Assembly: GCA_030248215.1 (NCBI GenBank)
Contig: JASANG010002734.1
Span: 33,150 to 97,149, forward strand
Direction: 5' to 3'
DNA: 64,000 bases
Source: Enoplolaimus lenunculus
Taxonomy: Eukaryota > Nematoda > Enoplea > Enoplida > Thoracostomopsidae
Below are positions 19,501 to 33,800 of the stretch, in pieces; the stretch's first letter is position 1; every line of letters starts with the position of its first letter. The notes beneath the pieces were generated by a model. The model saw only the letters and a list, made by a program, of their open reading frames with translations, ran no database searches and was not told the DNA's origin. The position numbers were made by a program, and so were the translations under genes.

Positions 19501-21780
19501 TCGGTGCAGGTGTTGTCTTTGTCGTTGCCGATTTCGACGCTATCACCGATTTACCCGATTTGATTGATTCGTACGAGATTGTTCTCACTATCGTCACTGG
19601 CGTCAATTTGACTTGTGGAATCCGCATCTGTTGTTGAACTTCTTTCGTCACAGGAATTGGTTCCAAGTCCACTTCGTCACGAACGGGCAAATCAATAATG
19701 TTGTCGTCAACTGTCGACAAACGTTGTTCTCGATCCTGCTGCACCCGTTCTTCTCGATCCTGCTGCACCCGTTCTTCGAGCCGTTTCTTCCTTGCCGACT
19801 TCGATGTCGATAGCTTTGGAGTTCTTGATTTCTCCGGGGTTTGCATAACGATGTCTGAGTCATCGCCCCCGGAGGACTCCTCGCTCGACAGTATCGCTTC
19901 TGTTCGAAACTTCGAAGTCGAAGGTCTCGGCTCCTTCGATGCTGGCGTACTCGAGCGACTCGATGGTCGACGTTTTACAGACTTTGTTCGAACGAATTTG
20001 CCTTGTTCGTCACGATACAACGGTGGTTTGACTTGCTCCGCATCCGACGGTATCGCTTTCGGTGTAATGTCGCGATGTGAGTGCCGCGTCGGAGCATCCA
20101 ACATCAGCTGAAACGTTGGCGGCAAATCGTTTAACGACATCACAGGGCCAGAAGGGAGTACCCTCTCCCCCGCTTGCTGATTTCGTTCGAGCTGCATCTT
20201 GTACATTTCGTCCCAATAGTGAAGAAAACTGCTGACAGTAGACCAATAATCGTTCGAGCCTTCGGGTCTGTCCCAAATCGGAACATTGTATTCACCCGGC
20301 TCGAGTTGACCGCTCGCCGGGTTTTCGTCTTCCGACTCGGACGATGACTCGGTCACCGGTTCGAGTTGGCCACGCTCGTTACGTCGTAGCCTTCTGATCA
20401 ACTTCTTCCTCCTACGAGGTGGAGGTCTACGTCTTGCAGCTCGTCCGCGTTCGACGATCGTACGAGCGACACCAAAGTGCCAACGAAGTTCGTGCTGCAA
20501 GTCTACCGGCCACTGATCGTACGGCCGTGTACGCCAGTCTCAAGACGCGATTTCTGTATCCCACGACTCTTGAAGTTGCTCCAGGGCTTGGTCCCGGGGC
20601 CACAGAGACGCGGTACAATCGCGTGTTGTCATGGCTGCGCAATCAATCGGCACGGGGTCTCGGTTCCCCACAATGAAGACGATTACGCGATTTTTATAAC
20701 ACGCGCCTTCTAGCCGTTTAAACGCAGCTTCGAAGGTACGGAGACATTCCGCTTCTAGTTCGCGGTAGTTTTCGAACACTGTCCCCGTTGACGCACTTTC
20801 TTTAATATCTAGGCACAAATCCTATTTCTGGAGTCGTCCCAGATTAACAATTTGACTGTTGAGCTCGAAACACGCGGCGTATCGAGATCTGTCCACAACC
20901 AAATTGTTATGGCGGACTAGCATCGCAACCGCCACATCTGCCAACATAACGTCAGCGCCCGCGTACTTGATAAGACTCATTAGATGTGAGTCTGCTTGAT
21001 CTAAAACGACGACGCCGCGGATTTGTCAAACGGGGTTTCGCCTTTGTCGTAGTTGAAATAATCGATGAGGCAGATGCGAAGCTTGCGCGAACTATAGGAA
21101 AAGTTATGCAAGCTTTGCAAATCCAACGTGTTCGCGTCGTCGATGAACGGTTGGTCGCCGCCTTGTGATCCATCGCCATACGACGCCGTCCACATCCGTT
21201 TGTCTGCACCGAGATCCCACCATAACTTGATGAATTTCTCGTCCCTGGGGAGTTCGTAGAGTTCCTGAGGGAAGGACATTCCAAACGGTTGAACGTCCAC
21301 TTAAAATGTCGCGCCTTCGGTCGTACCAATCTGAATGGTACGGGCGCGACATTTTGCTGCGGTTCCGCCGTGTGGCTCACCGCGCAAAAAGTCGTATGGG
21401 CAGTACGACTTGTACCCAGACGGATATATCCGAAGGGTTTCGGTCGGATGTTTGACCTCCTTCGGATTTGCGAGGTGCTTGGCCTCAGCCTCGCGAAACT
21501 TCTCAAAGTCAGCTTCGCCAAGGTTGACGCCTTCAATATCCAGTGACAGGATATTGGTCCGTGAAGCGCGGATTATCTTCACGGCTTCTTTGACTTGATC
21601 TCTATTGGAGATCACTGCCACATAGCGTGGGTATCCCCATTGGCGTCCGAGTACGTGGGGGACTACCCACATCCGCAAAGCGTGGCACGGATGTCTGTCA
21701 TCCCGTGGAGGCGTGCCCACGGGGAACGGTATAAACGGCGCTTCCAAGGGACCGAATGCGTCCATCGCCATTGTCAAATC
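16506..21780 (-). pseudogene. third ORF of left element (exonuclease / Ser-Thr-rich / coiled coil), fossil
   Basis: Counterpart of the intact ORF at 58608 onward, collinear and roughly 90% identical in protein. The domains in sense order are: EXD1-like 3'-5' exonuclease (about 20.9-21.75 kb), Ser/Thr/Pro-rich region with basic patches (about 18.4-20.5 kb), coiled coil (about 18.1-18.25 kb) and a helical C-terminal domain (about 16.6-17.6 kb). It lies where env would be in a retrovirus-like element. This copy is broken in several places. Many nucleotide differences from the right copy are silent, so both were under protein-level selection before decay. Confidence 0.8.
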
Positions 21781-21789
21781 CGCGATCAC

Positions 21790-22030
21790 AAAGCCGTTGA
21801 AATTGGGGAAAATGCCATAATAATGGCCGGGATATTGGTCAATACGGCAGATTTATATTATAATGATAAATGATAATAATTAAATAATAAAAGGCGAAAT
21901 AGTGGAAATAGGGATAAAGCTGTTGTAAAAGGAATGTTGACGACACGGACAAAAACAGAAAAATAATAATAATATGCGATAATAAAGCACCTTAACCTGA
22001 GATCTATAACAACATAAATAATTATGTTAG
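21790..22030 (-). other. spacer between pol and third ORF, left element
   Basis: AT-rich, ATT/TAA-repeat-like DNA without coding potential, equivalent to 58341-58607 in the right copy. Confidence 0.6.
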
Positions 22031-22262
22031 ACAGTTTCAGGGCTCTTGTTATCTGCTTTTTCGCAAGACGGACAATACTATATCGCATTTGCAAGTTCCT
22101 CATATAAGCCCACACAGCGAAAATGGTACCAATGCAGACACAGATCGCATTCGATCCAATCGATTTCTAGTCCGCTCTTAATATCGTCCGAATACATACC
22201 CTTACATACGCCGCACGCGGCGTCTTCGTCTTTATTAGCGTCTACTTCCCTATATCGCAACT
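22030..22262 (-). pseudogene. PHD finger at the 3' end of pol, left element
   Basis: Cys4-His-Cys3 zinc-binding pattern: CGVC, then WIECDLC, then HWYHFRC, closing with a WYCPSC-like block. PHD fingers usually bind histone H3 tails or similar ligands. Here it follows RNase H directly, at the place where Gypsy elements carry integrase. It is shared with the right copy (58104-58339). Part of a broken element. Confidence 0.75.
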
Positions 22263-22425
22263 TATTTTCATAATTTGTGTAATCTTCCTTACTGATTGTA
22301 ACATTTCTTTGTTCAATTCCACCGACTCGGCGTATCGAATCAATGCGGTGTTCCTGACGTCCATACGAGTCGTTACGCCAGTTGTTACTTGTAGAGCACC
22401 AACATTGCCACCGTCCAGCGATGGT

Positions 22426-22860
22426 TCATTCGTTCCTTGTAGAATCAATCGGCGGTCTTGACATCGCGTCTTCGTTGACGTGCTTCGAGCCCGGTTTGTA
22501 CAACACGGTGAATTCGAATTCCTGTAACTTCAACGCAAAACGCATTAAACGTGGAGTTAAGGCATCAGCCGGTCTTATTTTATTAAGTATCTGCACTAAC
22601 GCAGAATGATCCGTAATCACCGTTGTGTGATTACCGAGTAGGTATGGACGGAATTTGCAGAATGCTCTCACTACGGCCAAGCACTCTTTCTCCGTTATGG
22701 CATATTTAGTCTCGACATCGGTAAAATTGTGACTACCGTGATGTATGACATGTTCTAATCCGTCATCGCCGATCTGGGCTAACACAAAGCCGATTCCGTT
22801 CATACTGGCATCGGTATATAAAATGAACGGTTTTGTGTGGTCGGAATATGCCAAGACCGG
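22426..22860 (-). pseudogene. RNase H domain, left element
   Basis: Gypsy-type RNase H: FILYTDASMNGIGFVLAQ (first catalytic Asp), YAITEKECLAVV (catalytic Glu), VITDHSAL (Asp), then LYKPGSKHVNEDAMSR, the classic tail before the integrase linker in Ty3/Gypsy. Part of a broken element. Confidence 0.85.
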
Positions 22861-23095
22861 TGTTTCTGTTAGACGTTTCTTAAGTTCTTCGAGTGCCTCT
22901 TGACATTTGTTGTCCCACCTATCTGTTATCGAAAGTCCTTTAACCTTGTCGTGTGTTAGTTCGTATAATGGATGTGCAAGGATGCCGTAGTCTTTAACAA
23001 ACTGACGGTAATACCCGGTTAATCCGAGAAACGAACGGACTTCGGTAACAGTTTTAGGTGCTGGACATTTTTGAATAATTTCAATTTTATGGGGG

Positions 23096-24339
23096 TCAGG
23101 TTGTATCCCCCCTGTCTGAAACTATGAGTCCCAAAAATTTTACTCGCGTTGCCGCGAATGAGCATTTCTTGCCTTTAAGTGTAAGGCCTGCTTCGCGCAA
23201 TCGCGCGAACACTACGTCTAGGTCGTATAAATGCTCTGCAAACGTTTGTGAGAACACAATTACATCGTCCAAACAACACAAACAGATTTCCAGGAGTAAT
23301 CCTGAAAAGACCATTTGCATCATACGTTGGAACGTAGCTGGTGAGTTGGTCAGGCCGAACGGCATGACTTTAAATTCAAACAGGCCCTCATGACATATAA
23401 AGGCTGTTTTTCTATGTCCAGTTCGTCCATCTTAATTTGCCAATACCCCGATTGCAAATCCATAGTGGAAATATATTTGGCTCCTCGCAAGGAGTCTATC
23501 GTTTCGTCTATACGGGGTAATGGAAAACTATCTTTCTTAGTGACATCGTTTACTTGACGACAATCAACACAAAAACGCCACGTACCGTCTTTTTTCTTTA
23601 CCAAAACTACCGGGGACGCCCAAGGGCTCTTTGATGGTTGTATCACATTTTCCTTGAGCATGTTCCGGACATGTCTTGATATCTCCTTTCGTCGAGCATA
23701 CGCCGCTCGTCTGTCTCGTTGTTGTATTGGCGTCTTTGGATCGACTTCTATGCGATGTTTAACGATGTCGGTCGTGCCTACAGGTTCGTTTTCTCGATGA
23801 AAAATATCTTTATTCAAAGATAGCATTGACTTCAACAGAGGCAATTGTCCTTTAGACACTTTGCTCTCACTGACGTCCATATCTGGTGGTAATTCTATGT
23901 TGGGATTCTCCTGGACGTCTTTTCTTAATTCTTCACAGAATTTGGAAACGCGAGCCACACGTGCGTCTCCTTTGTGTACGGTGTTAATCGCGGCTCCGTT
24001 GGCATGTCTTACCACATCGTTTCGGGTCTGGGATCCCAAAATTTCGGGGTTTTCCAACATCACAATGTTGGCTTGAGTTTCAAGTTCGGGGGGCACTAAC
24101 TTGATGTACTCAATTTCTCCGAGTTCGCCTAACTCTGTACCGGGATAGATGGTCACTTCTTCGTGTGTTAGATTCGAAATCGGAACGGACAACAATCCGT
24201 TTTTAACTTGTGTTAATATGCGAGCTAGCGCAACATCAGGTGTTGTCCGGCATTTAAACCACGATAATGGTTCAACCATTATCGCTTCGTTACGGTGCCA
24301 CCCGGCCGGTGCTTCGCATTGAACGACACGGGTCGACAT
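23096..24339 (-). pseudogene. reverse transcriptase region, left element
   Basis: Gypsy RT motifs: SPWASPVVLVKKKDGTWRFC, FPLPRIDETIDSL, STMDLQSGYWQI, MPFGLTNSPATFQRMM and the catalytic box CCLDDVIVFS. The upstream third is the pol linker after the protease. Part of a broken element. Confidence 0.88.
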
Positions 24340-24426
24340 CGCTGGTTCATGTGTGGCATACGAAATTCGGCAGATTCTCGCCTACGTACGGGTCTGGGTC
24401 CCTGAAGTGGAGGGAGTGGGGTTTGT

Positions 24427-25010
24427 TCATGTGTCCGAATTTGACTTCTCTTTAGATTGTTTACCCCTTTTACCCCTTTTCCGCTGAATAATCCGGAGGG
24501 GTGCTACATAAATTGGGTCTTGTTCTTTGGGTCTACCGGGTTTCAGTTCGTCGGGGTTTGCTTCGCTTACAATATTTTCAATTAACTCCAACTTTAACAT
24601 ACCCCCATCACGTACCTGTCTTGATTTCCAAGATCTAACCTTGGTGCCGTGCACCGTCAATGTTGAACGTACGTAATCCAACACCACACCAAAGTCCGTC
24701 AAAATATCTTCACCCAGGATCAGAGACGACTGCATTGACGGCATGACGTGGATCTGAACCATCTTGGTGACGCCTCCGAGTGTGACGCTGTGATTCATAC
24801 ATCCAAGAGTCTTTTGTGCTGGTGCGGATTCGTAACCGAAACAGTCGATCACGTGGGATGTATCCAACGGTATATCCGAAAAATACAAATCATATAAATG
24901 CTTATGCATCAGCGTTAAATCCGCACCACTGTCTAACAGACCAATAACTAATAGATTGTTAATACTTATTTCGACATTAAATCCGGTGGGTTTTACACCG
25001 GTTCCGCGAT
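24427..25010 (-). pseudogene. aspartic protease and linker, left element
   Basis: Retropepsin-like domain: a DSGAD active-site motif followed by LTLMHKHLYD, and downstream SLILGEDILTDFGVVLDY, the usual flap-to-ILG pattern. Part of a broken element. Confidence 0.75.
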
Positions 25011-25249
25011 AGTCGCAATATACGCGGTTGGCACAGTAGTCGAAATACTCATTCCCCTACCGTCCGCTAAACGGACGTGGTGAGGCGGTATCATGACAGC
25101 GGGCGGTTGTGCTAGGACTCCGCCCGCGCCTCCTGAGCGAGCTGTCAATTGTTTCGCCTCTGTTGCCTCCCGCCTGGGAGACTCTGCTCGGGGGCCCTTG
25201 CGTTCGTCATTAGATTTAGATTTTGATTTTCCATCCGCCTTTTTCCGAT

Positions 25250-25475
25250 CAGGATTTTTAAAACAAATACGCGCAGGATGGTTTGTTTTATTGCAAAATT
25301 CGCAAGGTTTAAATTCACGTTTTGTATCAGACTTTTTATCGGAATCCTTGTTCTTATTATTGTTATTGTTATTCATTTTCGAATCCCAGTCTGATTTTTT
25401 AGGACTTCTGCAGTTCCGGGCTATGTGCCCTCCCTTACCGCAGTTAAAAAAAGGTGCGGGAAGACCCTTGTTGTT
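25250..25475 (-). pseudogene. nucleocapsid zinc knuckles, left element
   Basis: Two CCHC knuckles: a first one around GKGGHIARNCRSPKK and a second CEFCNKTNHPARIC, separated by a Lys/Asp/Asn-rich linker. This is typical nucleocapsid architecture of gag. Part of a broken element. Confidence 0.8.
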
Positions 25476-25627
25476 TCGACCGCTCATCCTTGTCGGTGTG
25501 CTCCTTCTTGTCGTCCTTATTCTTCGCACCCTCATGTCCGCGATTCGTTTTTGCTTTGTTATTCATTTGGTTTACTTTATTTTCATATAACTTATATCTG
25601 GTTTCCTGACCAGTTGTGTCACTCATG

Positions 25628-27549
25628 TCATTTGCTAAAACGTTGTAGATTTTTAGCTCGGAATCTTAATTCTTGGAACGTTTCGGTCATGCCGGTTTGT
25701 AATCTCAATTTAAATTCCGGCTTTGCGTTATTTATAAACGTTTGACACAGCAGGTCAGGAGCCTGCTTCGGGTCTGCGAAACGTTTCTCTAGGTAACGTT
25801 TCCAATATACTAAACAGTTCGTCAGCATATTCCTCGATGTTACCTATCTGAATCATTCTTTGAAAATTTACGATTCTGGTGGTTAAATAGTCCCGTTCCG
25901 CAAAGCGGACTCTAAATTGGTTGATTAACCACTCGAAAGTTTCAGGCTCAATAGCCGCTTCCTCCTCCAAGAGCTGAAGGTGCTTATCTGCGGCTTTCCG
26001 CAAACATTTGCGGAATTGTTTCATTTTTGACGGGAGGTCGACAATTCCTGCCGACCTTATACATCTGTCAAAACGCCTATAAAATGCATCGAAGTCATCG
26101 GTGCCTTCATATTTTGGGAAATACGAGTCTTTTTCGGGCATGTGGACTACGATCTGTGTCGGCCCCGCCGATGTCGGAACCATTAACGCATTATTACCCA
26201 TACCCGGTTGGACCCTACCCGTATCTGGCATCTGCCACATATGAGCATTGTCTATCATGTCGCCGGATGTTGCTCCTATTGGGGTAGGTGGTCTGGATGC
26301 GTTGGACTGTGCGTCCGTAACCGATGTGTGGTCGCCTTCCACCAACCGATCATTTCCCATTGACCACCCTGGGGCAAATGGTAATTGTGTGTGAGGATAT
26401 CCCCAACTGTTTGTCGGTAGGGCTGATCCACAGTCCCTGGCCCAAGTGACCTGTGTAGGAGCTCCTACGATAGACGTCCATGTTGCAGCCGCATTCACCT
26501 CTGGTGGATATAGACTGAGGAATGCGGTGTGTTGCTCTAGGGTTAGGCTATTTAAAAAGGTTTCCCGTTGTTGTTGTTGAATTTGGGAATAAAATTGACT
26601 CGTATAGCCTGCGTTTTGGTTTGGCTGGGTAAGGGGCTGATGTCCGATGTCCTGTAACCATAGGTGTTGTAAAATGGTTACCCCTTAATCCCATAGTTTG
26701 ACTCACAGAATTGCTTTGAGAACCCATACCACCCGCTGTGCTCGGTCCAGGCTGGGGGTAGGATTGTCCGGCATACAACGTGAACGAGTTGTAGGGATAT
26801 TGTACAGGCGCCCCCGGATAGTATGACGATTGGGGCATTGCTGTATACGGGTGTTGAATTGTCGGTAAAGCAAACTGATGGGGGTCGCTAACAGTAGTGG
26901 GATGTAATGGTGGTTGGGGCATGGTAGTCGGAATAGTTGTATTACCCGACCCGTATACCGACAGTTGACCCTGGGTTGCGTTACGTTGCGACCGAACCAC
27001 CATGCATGAGACCCCGCTGTTTCCCACGGAGCTAGTCATGTACGTGGAGAGATTCCTCGCTGATTGTTCGCGTGGCAACGTCGCTCCCACCGGACCGGAC
27101 TGTCTTATCACCGTTTCCCTTTTTGTTTGCGTTATCCCCTCTATTTTGGGATCTGCTATCCCAAAATTTTTGCTTCCCCCGGTATTTGTATCACCCGTTT
27201 GTCCTACACCGTTAGGGTATCTCTGTGCTAAGTGTGGTCCCATTAGTCCTGAATTATGTAGAACAGTACTAACTGTTCGGGGTTTAGGAATATCTTGGGA
27301 TTCTAATTGGCCATTTTTTAACTCAGCATCGACCTGTTTTGTCCTCTTCGACGTGTCTTCATTACCATACTCGTAACTCGTCGATCCATCTTCCACCGAA
27401 TCCACCGCCGACTGTACCAACTCCGACAATCCCGTCGCCAAACGCACAGTATCCGCCCGCGCCGCATTTGTTACCAAAGTGTTAAATATATTCGTGGTGC
27501 CAATCATATGAACACGATAGTGTTCATATATATGATTCGCGCATCTCAA
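25628..27549 (-). pseudogene. gag, left element
   Basis: The N-terminal half is rich in Pro, Gln, Tyr and Ser. The C-terminal half is a Retrotrans_gag-like domain (YEGTDDFDAFYRRFDRCIR, then WLINQFRVRF and IEEYADELF). Together with the zinc knuckles this is Gypsy-type Gag. Part of a broken element. Confidence 0.75.
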
Positions 27550-27805
27550 GCGCGTATTTTCAGTTTAGTTCGCATGTTGGTGCTCAAGTAATATCAGACC
27601 TGTATCGTTTAAATTTTGTACACTGGTATCCTGGTATGTAAGGAATATTTGTGCCAAAGGATTTTGCAAACCAGTGTGGTCTTCAATAGTTACGGTCAAA
27701 AAAACTTCTTACAGAAAGTGCACGAAATTTTTCATTTTGGTTCAACACTTTTTACACGTTACCTATGTAATTTTACGATTATAACTTTCACCACTTTATA
27801 GAGCT

Positions 27806-30800
27806 TACGGTTGGTTTCACCCCAACAGTCGGTTTCACCCCAACGGTTGGTTTCACCCCAACGGTTGGTTTCACCCCAACGGTTAGTTTTACACCAACGG
27901 TTGGTTTTGCCCCAACGGTTGGTTTTGCCCCAACGGTTGGTTTCACCCCAACGGTTGGTTTTGCCCCAACGGTTGGTTTTGCCCCACCACTTTATAGAGC
28001 TTACGGTTGGTTTCACCCCAACGGTTGGTTTCACCCCAACGGTTGGTTTCACCCCAACAGTCGGTTTCACCCCAACGGTTGGTTTCACCCCAACGGTTGG
28101 TTTCACCCCAACGGTTGGTTTCACCCCAACGGTTAGTTTAGCCGCAACGGTTGGTTTTGCCCTAACGGTTGTTTTGCCCCAATGGTTGGTTTCACCCCAA
28201 CGGTTGGTTTCACTCCAACAGTCGGTTTCTCCCCAACGGTTGGTTTCGCCCCAACGGTTGGTTTCACCCCAACGGTTGGTTTTGCCCCAACGGTTGGTTT
28301 TGCCCCAACAGTTGGTTTTGCCCCAACGGTTGGTTTTGCCCCAACGGTTGGTTTTGCCCCAACGGTTGGTTTCACCCCAACGGTTGCTTTTGCCCCAACG
28401 GTTGGTTTCAGCTCAACGGTTGGTTTCACCCCAACGGTTGGCTTCACCAAACGGATGGTTTCACCCCAACGGATGGTTTCACCACAACAGTGGGTTCCAC
28501 CCCAACGGTTGGTTTTACCCCAACGGTTGGTTTCACCCCAACGGTTGGTTTCACCCCAACGGTTGGTCTCACCCCAACAGTCGGTTTCACCCCAACGGTT
28601 GGTCTCACCACAACAGTCGGTTTCACCCCAACGGTTGATTTTGCCCCAACGGTTGGTTTGGCCCCAACGGTTTTGCCCCAACGGTTGGTTTTGCCCCACC
28701 ACTTTATAGAGCTTACGGTTGGTTTCACCCCAACGGTTGGTTTCACCCCAACAGTCGGTTTCACCCCAACGGTTGGTTTCACCCCAACGGTTGGTTTCAC
28801 CCCAACGGTTAGTTTTGCCCCAACGATTGGTTTTGCCCCAATGGTTGGTTTTGCCCCAACGGTTGGTTTCACCGCAACGGTTGGTTTCACCCCAACAGTC
28901 GGTTTCTCCCCAACGGTTGGTTTTGCCCCAACGGTTGATTTTGCCCCAACGGTTGGTTTCACCCCAACGGTTGGTTTTGCCCCAACGGTTGGTTTCAGCT
29001 CAACGGTTGGTTTCACCCCAACAGTCGGTTTCACCCCAACGGTTGGTTTCACCCCAACGGTTGGTTTCACCCCAACGGTTGGTTTCACCCCAACGGTTGG
29101 TTTCACCCCAACGGTTGGTTTCACCCCAACGGTTAGTTTAGCCCCAACGGTTGGTTTTGCCCTAACGGTTGTTTTGCCCCAACGGTTGGTTTCACCCCAA
29201 CGGTTGGTTTCACTCCAACAGTCGGTTTCTCCCCAACGGTTGGTTTCACCCCAACGGTTGGTTTCACCCCAACGGTTGGTTTTGCCCCAACGGTTGGTTT
29301 TGCCCCAACAGTTGGTTTTGCCCCAACGGTTGGTTTTGCCCCAACGGTTGGTTTTGCCCCAACGGTTGGTTTCACCCCAACGGTTGCTTTTGCCCCAACG
29401 GTTGGTTTCAGCTCAACGGTTGGTTTCACCCCAACGGTTGGCTTCACCAAACGGATGGTTTCACCCCAACGGATGGTTTCACCACAAAAGTGGGTTCCAC
29501 CCCAACGGTTGGTTTTACCCCAACGGTTGGTTTCACCCCAACGGTTGGTTTCACCCCAACGGTTGGTCTCACCCCAACAGTCGGTTTCACCCCAACGGTT
29601 GGTCTCACCACAACAGTCGGTTTCACCCCAACGGTTGATTTTGCCCCAACGGTTGGTTTGGCCCCAACGGTTTTGCCCCAACGGTTGGTTTTGCCCCACC
29701 ACTTTATAGAGCTTACGGTTGGTTTCACCCCAACGGTTGGTTTCACCCCAACAGTCGGTTACACCCCAACGGTTGGTTTCACCCCAACGGTTGGTTTCAC
29801 CCCAACGGTTAGTTTTGCCCCAACGATTGGTTTTGCCCCAATGGTTGGTTTTGCCCCAACGGTTGGTTTCACCGCAACGGTTGGTTTCACCCCAACAGTC
29901 GGTTTCTCCCCAACGGTTGGTTTTGCCCCAACGGTTGATTTTGCCCCAACGGTTGGTTTCACCCCAACGGTTGGTTTTGCCCCAACGGTTGGTTTCAGCT
30001 CAATGGTTGGTTTCACCCCAACGGTTGGCTTCACCAAACGGATGGTTTCACTCCAACGGATGGTTTCACCACAACAGTGGGTTCCACCCCAACGGTTGGT
30101 TTTACCCCAACCGTTGGTTTCACTCCAACGGTTGGTCTCACCCCAAAAGTCGGCTTCACCCCAACGGTTGGTTTTGCCCCAACGGTTGGTTTGGCCCCAA
30201 CGGTTGGTTTCACCCCAACGGTTGGTTTCACCCCAACGGTTGGTTTCACCCCAACGGTTAGTTTCACCCCAACGGTTAGTTTTGCCCCAACGGTTGGTTT
30301 TGCCCCAACGGTTGGTTTTGCCCCAACGGTTGGTTTCATCGCAACGGTTGGTTTCACCCCAACAGTCGGTTTCTCCCCCATCGGTTGGTTTCACCCCAAC
30401 GGTTGGTTTCACCCCAACGGTTGGTTTTGCCCCAACGGTTGGTTTTGCCCCCCAACGGTTGGTTTTGCCCAAACGGTTGGTTATGCCCCAACGGTTGGTT
30501 TCACCCCAACGGTTGGTTTCAGCTCAACGGTTGGTTTCACCCCAACGGTTGGCTTCACCAAACGGATGGTTTCACTCCAACGGATGGTTCCACCACAACA
30601 GTGGGTTCCACCCCAACGGTTGGTTTTACCCCAACGGTTGGTTTCACCCCAACGGTAGGTTTCACCCCAACGGTTGGTCTCACCCCAACAGTCGGTTTCA
30701 CCCCAACGGTTGGTCTCACCCCAACAGTCGGTTTCACCCCAACGGTTGGTTTTGCCCCAACGGTTGGTTTCTCCCCAACGGTTGGTTTTTCCCCAACGGT

Positions 30801-33800
30801 TGGTTTCACCCCAACCGTTGGTTTCACCCCAACGGTTGGTCTCACCCCAACAGTCGGTTTCACCCCAACGGTTGGTCTCACCACAACAGTCGGTTTCACC
30901 CCAACGGTTGATTTTGCCCCAACGGTTGGTTTGGCCCCAACGGTTTTGCCCCAACGGTTGGTTTTGCCCCACCACTTTATAGAGCTTACGGTTGGTTTCA
31001 CCCCAACGGTTGGTTTCACCCCAACAGTCGGTTACACCCCAACGGTTGGTTTCACCCCAACGGTTGGTTTCACCCCAACGGTTAGTTTTGCCCCAACGAT
31101 TGGTTTTGCCCCAATGGTTGGTTTTTCCCCAACGGTTGGTTTCACCGCAACGGTTGGTTTCACCCCAACAGTCGGTTTCTCCCCAACGGTTGGTTTTGCC
31201 CCAACGGTTGATTTTGCCCCAACGGTTGGTTTCACCCCAACGGTTGGTTTTGCCCCAACGGTTGGTCTCACCCCAACAGTCGGTTTCACCCCAACGGTTG
31301 GTCTCACCACAACAGTCGGTTTCACCCCAACGGTTGATTTTGCCCCAACGGTTGGTTTGGCCCCAACGGTTTTGCCCCAACGGTTGGTTTTGCCCCACCA
31401 CTTTATAGAGCTTACGGTTGGTTTCACCCCAACGGTTGGTTTCACCCCAACAGTCGGTTACACCCCAACGGTTGGTTTCACCCCAACGGTTGGTTTCACC
31501 CCAACGGTTAGTTTTGCCCCAACGATTGGTTTTGCCCCAATGGTTGGTTTTGCCCCAACGGTTGGTTTCACCGCAACGGTTGGTTTCACCCCAACAGTCG
31601 GTTTCTCCCCAACGGTTGGTTTTGCCCCAACGGTTGATTTTGCCCCAACGGTTGGTTTCACCCCAACGGTTGGTTTTGCCCCAACGGTTGGTTTCAGCTC
31701 AATGGTTGGTTTCACCCCAACGGTTGGCTTCACCAAACGGATGGTTTCACTCCAACGGATGGTTTCACCACAACAGTGGGTTCCACCCCAACGGTTGGTT
31801 TTACCCCAACCGTTGGTTTCACTCCAACGGTTGGTCTCACCCCAAAAGTCGGCTTCACCCCAACGGTTGGTTTTGCCCCAACGGTTGGTTTGGCCCCAAC
31901 GGTTGGTTTCACCCCAACGGTTGGTTTCACCCCAACGGTTGGTTTCACCCCAACGGTTAGTTTCACCCCAACGGTTAGTTTTGCCCCAACGGTTGGTTTT
32001 GCCCCAACGGTTGGTTTTGCCCCAACGGTTGGTTTCATCGCAACGGTTGGTTTCACCCCAACAGTCGGTTTCTCCCCAACGGTTGGTTTCACCCCAACGG
32101 TTGGTTTCACCCCAACGGTTGGTTTTGCCCCAACGGTTGGTTTTGCCCCAACGGTTGGTTTTGCCCAAACGGTTGGTTTTGCCCCAACGGTTGGTTTCAC
32201 CCCAACGGTTGGTTTCAGCTCAACGGTTGGTTTCACCCCAACGGTTGGCTTCACCAAACGGATGGTTTCACTCCAACGGATGGTTCCACCACAACAGTGG
32301 GTTCCACCCCAACGGTTGGTTTTACCCCAACGGTTGGTTTCACCCCAACGGTAGGTTTCACCCCAACGGTTGGTCTCACCCCAACAGTCGGTTTCACCCC
32401 AACGGTTGGTCTCACCCCAACAGTCGGTTTCACCCCAACGGTTGGTTTTGCCCCAACGGTTGGTTTGGCCCGAACGGTTGGTTTTGCCCCAACGGTTGGT
32501 TTCACCCCAACAGTTGGTTTCACCCCAACGGTTGGTCTCACCCCAACAGTCGGTTTCACCCCAACGGTTGGTCTCACCACAACAGTCGGTTTCACCCCAA
32601 CGGTTGATTTTGCCCCAACGGTTGGTTTGGCCCCAACGGTTTTGCCCCAACGGTTGGTTTTGCCCCACCACTTTATAGAGCTTACGGTTGGTTTCACCCC
32701 AACGGTTGGTTTCACCCCAACAGTCGGTTACACCCCAACGGTTGGTTTCACCCCAACGGTTGGTTTCACCCCAACGGTTAGTTTTGCCCCAACGATTGGT
32801 TTTGCCCCAATGGTTGGTTTTTCCCCAACGGTTGGTTTCACCGCAACGGTTGGTTTCACCCCAACAGTCGGTTTCTCCCCAACGGTTGGTTTTGCCCCAA
32901 CGGTTGATTTTGCCCCAACGGTTGGTTTCACCCCAACGGTTGGTTTTGCCCCAACGGTTGGTTTCAGCTCAATGGTTGGTTTCACCCCAACGGTTGGCTT
33001 CACCAAACGGATGGTTTCACTCCAACGGATGGTTTCACCACAACAGTGGGTTCCACCCCAACGGTTGGTTTTACCCAACCGTTGGTTTCACTCCAACGGT
33101 TGGTCTCACCCCAAAAGTCGGCTTCACCCCAACGGTTGGTTTTGCCCCAACGGTTGGTTTGGCCCCAACGGTTGGTTTCACCCCAACGGTTGGTTTCACC
33201 CCAACGGTTGGTTTCACCCCAACGGTTAGTTTCACCCCAACGGTTTGTTTTGCCCCAACGGTTGGTTTTGCCCCAACGGTTGGTTTTGCCCCAACGGTTG
33301 GTTTCATCGCAACGGTTGGTTTCACCCCAACAGTCGGTTTCTCCCCAACGGTTGGTTTCACCCCAACGGTTGGTTTCACCCCAACGGTTGGTTTTGCCCC
33401 AACGGTTGGTTTTGCCCCAACGGTTGGTTTTGCCCAAACGGTTGGTTTTGCCCCAACGGTTGGTTTCACCCCAACGGTTGGTTTCAGCTCAACGGTTGGT
33501 TTCATCCCAACGGTTGGCTTCACCAAACGGATGGTTTCACTCCAACGGATGGTTCCACCACAACAGTGGGTTCCACCCCAACGGTTGGTTTTACCCCAAC
33601 GGTTGGTTTCACCCCAACGGTAGGTTTCACCCCAACGGTTGGTCTCACCCCAACAGTCGGTTTCACCCCAACGGTTGGTCTCACCCCAACAGTCGGTTTC
33701 ACCCCAACGGTTGGTTTTGCCCCAACGGTTGGTTTGGCCCGAACGGTTGGTTTTGCCCCAACGGTTGGTTTCACCCCAACAGTTGGTTTCCGCCAACAGT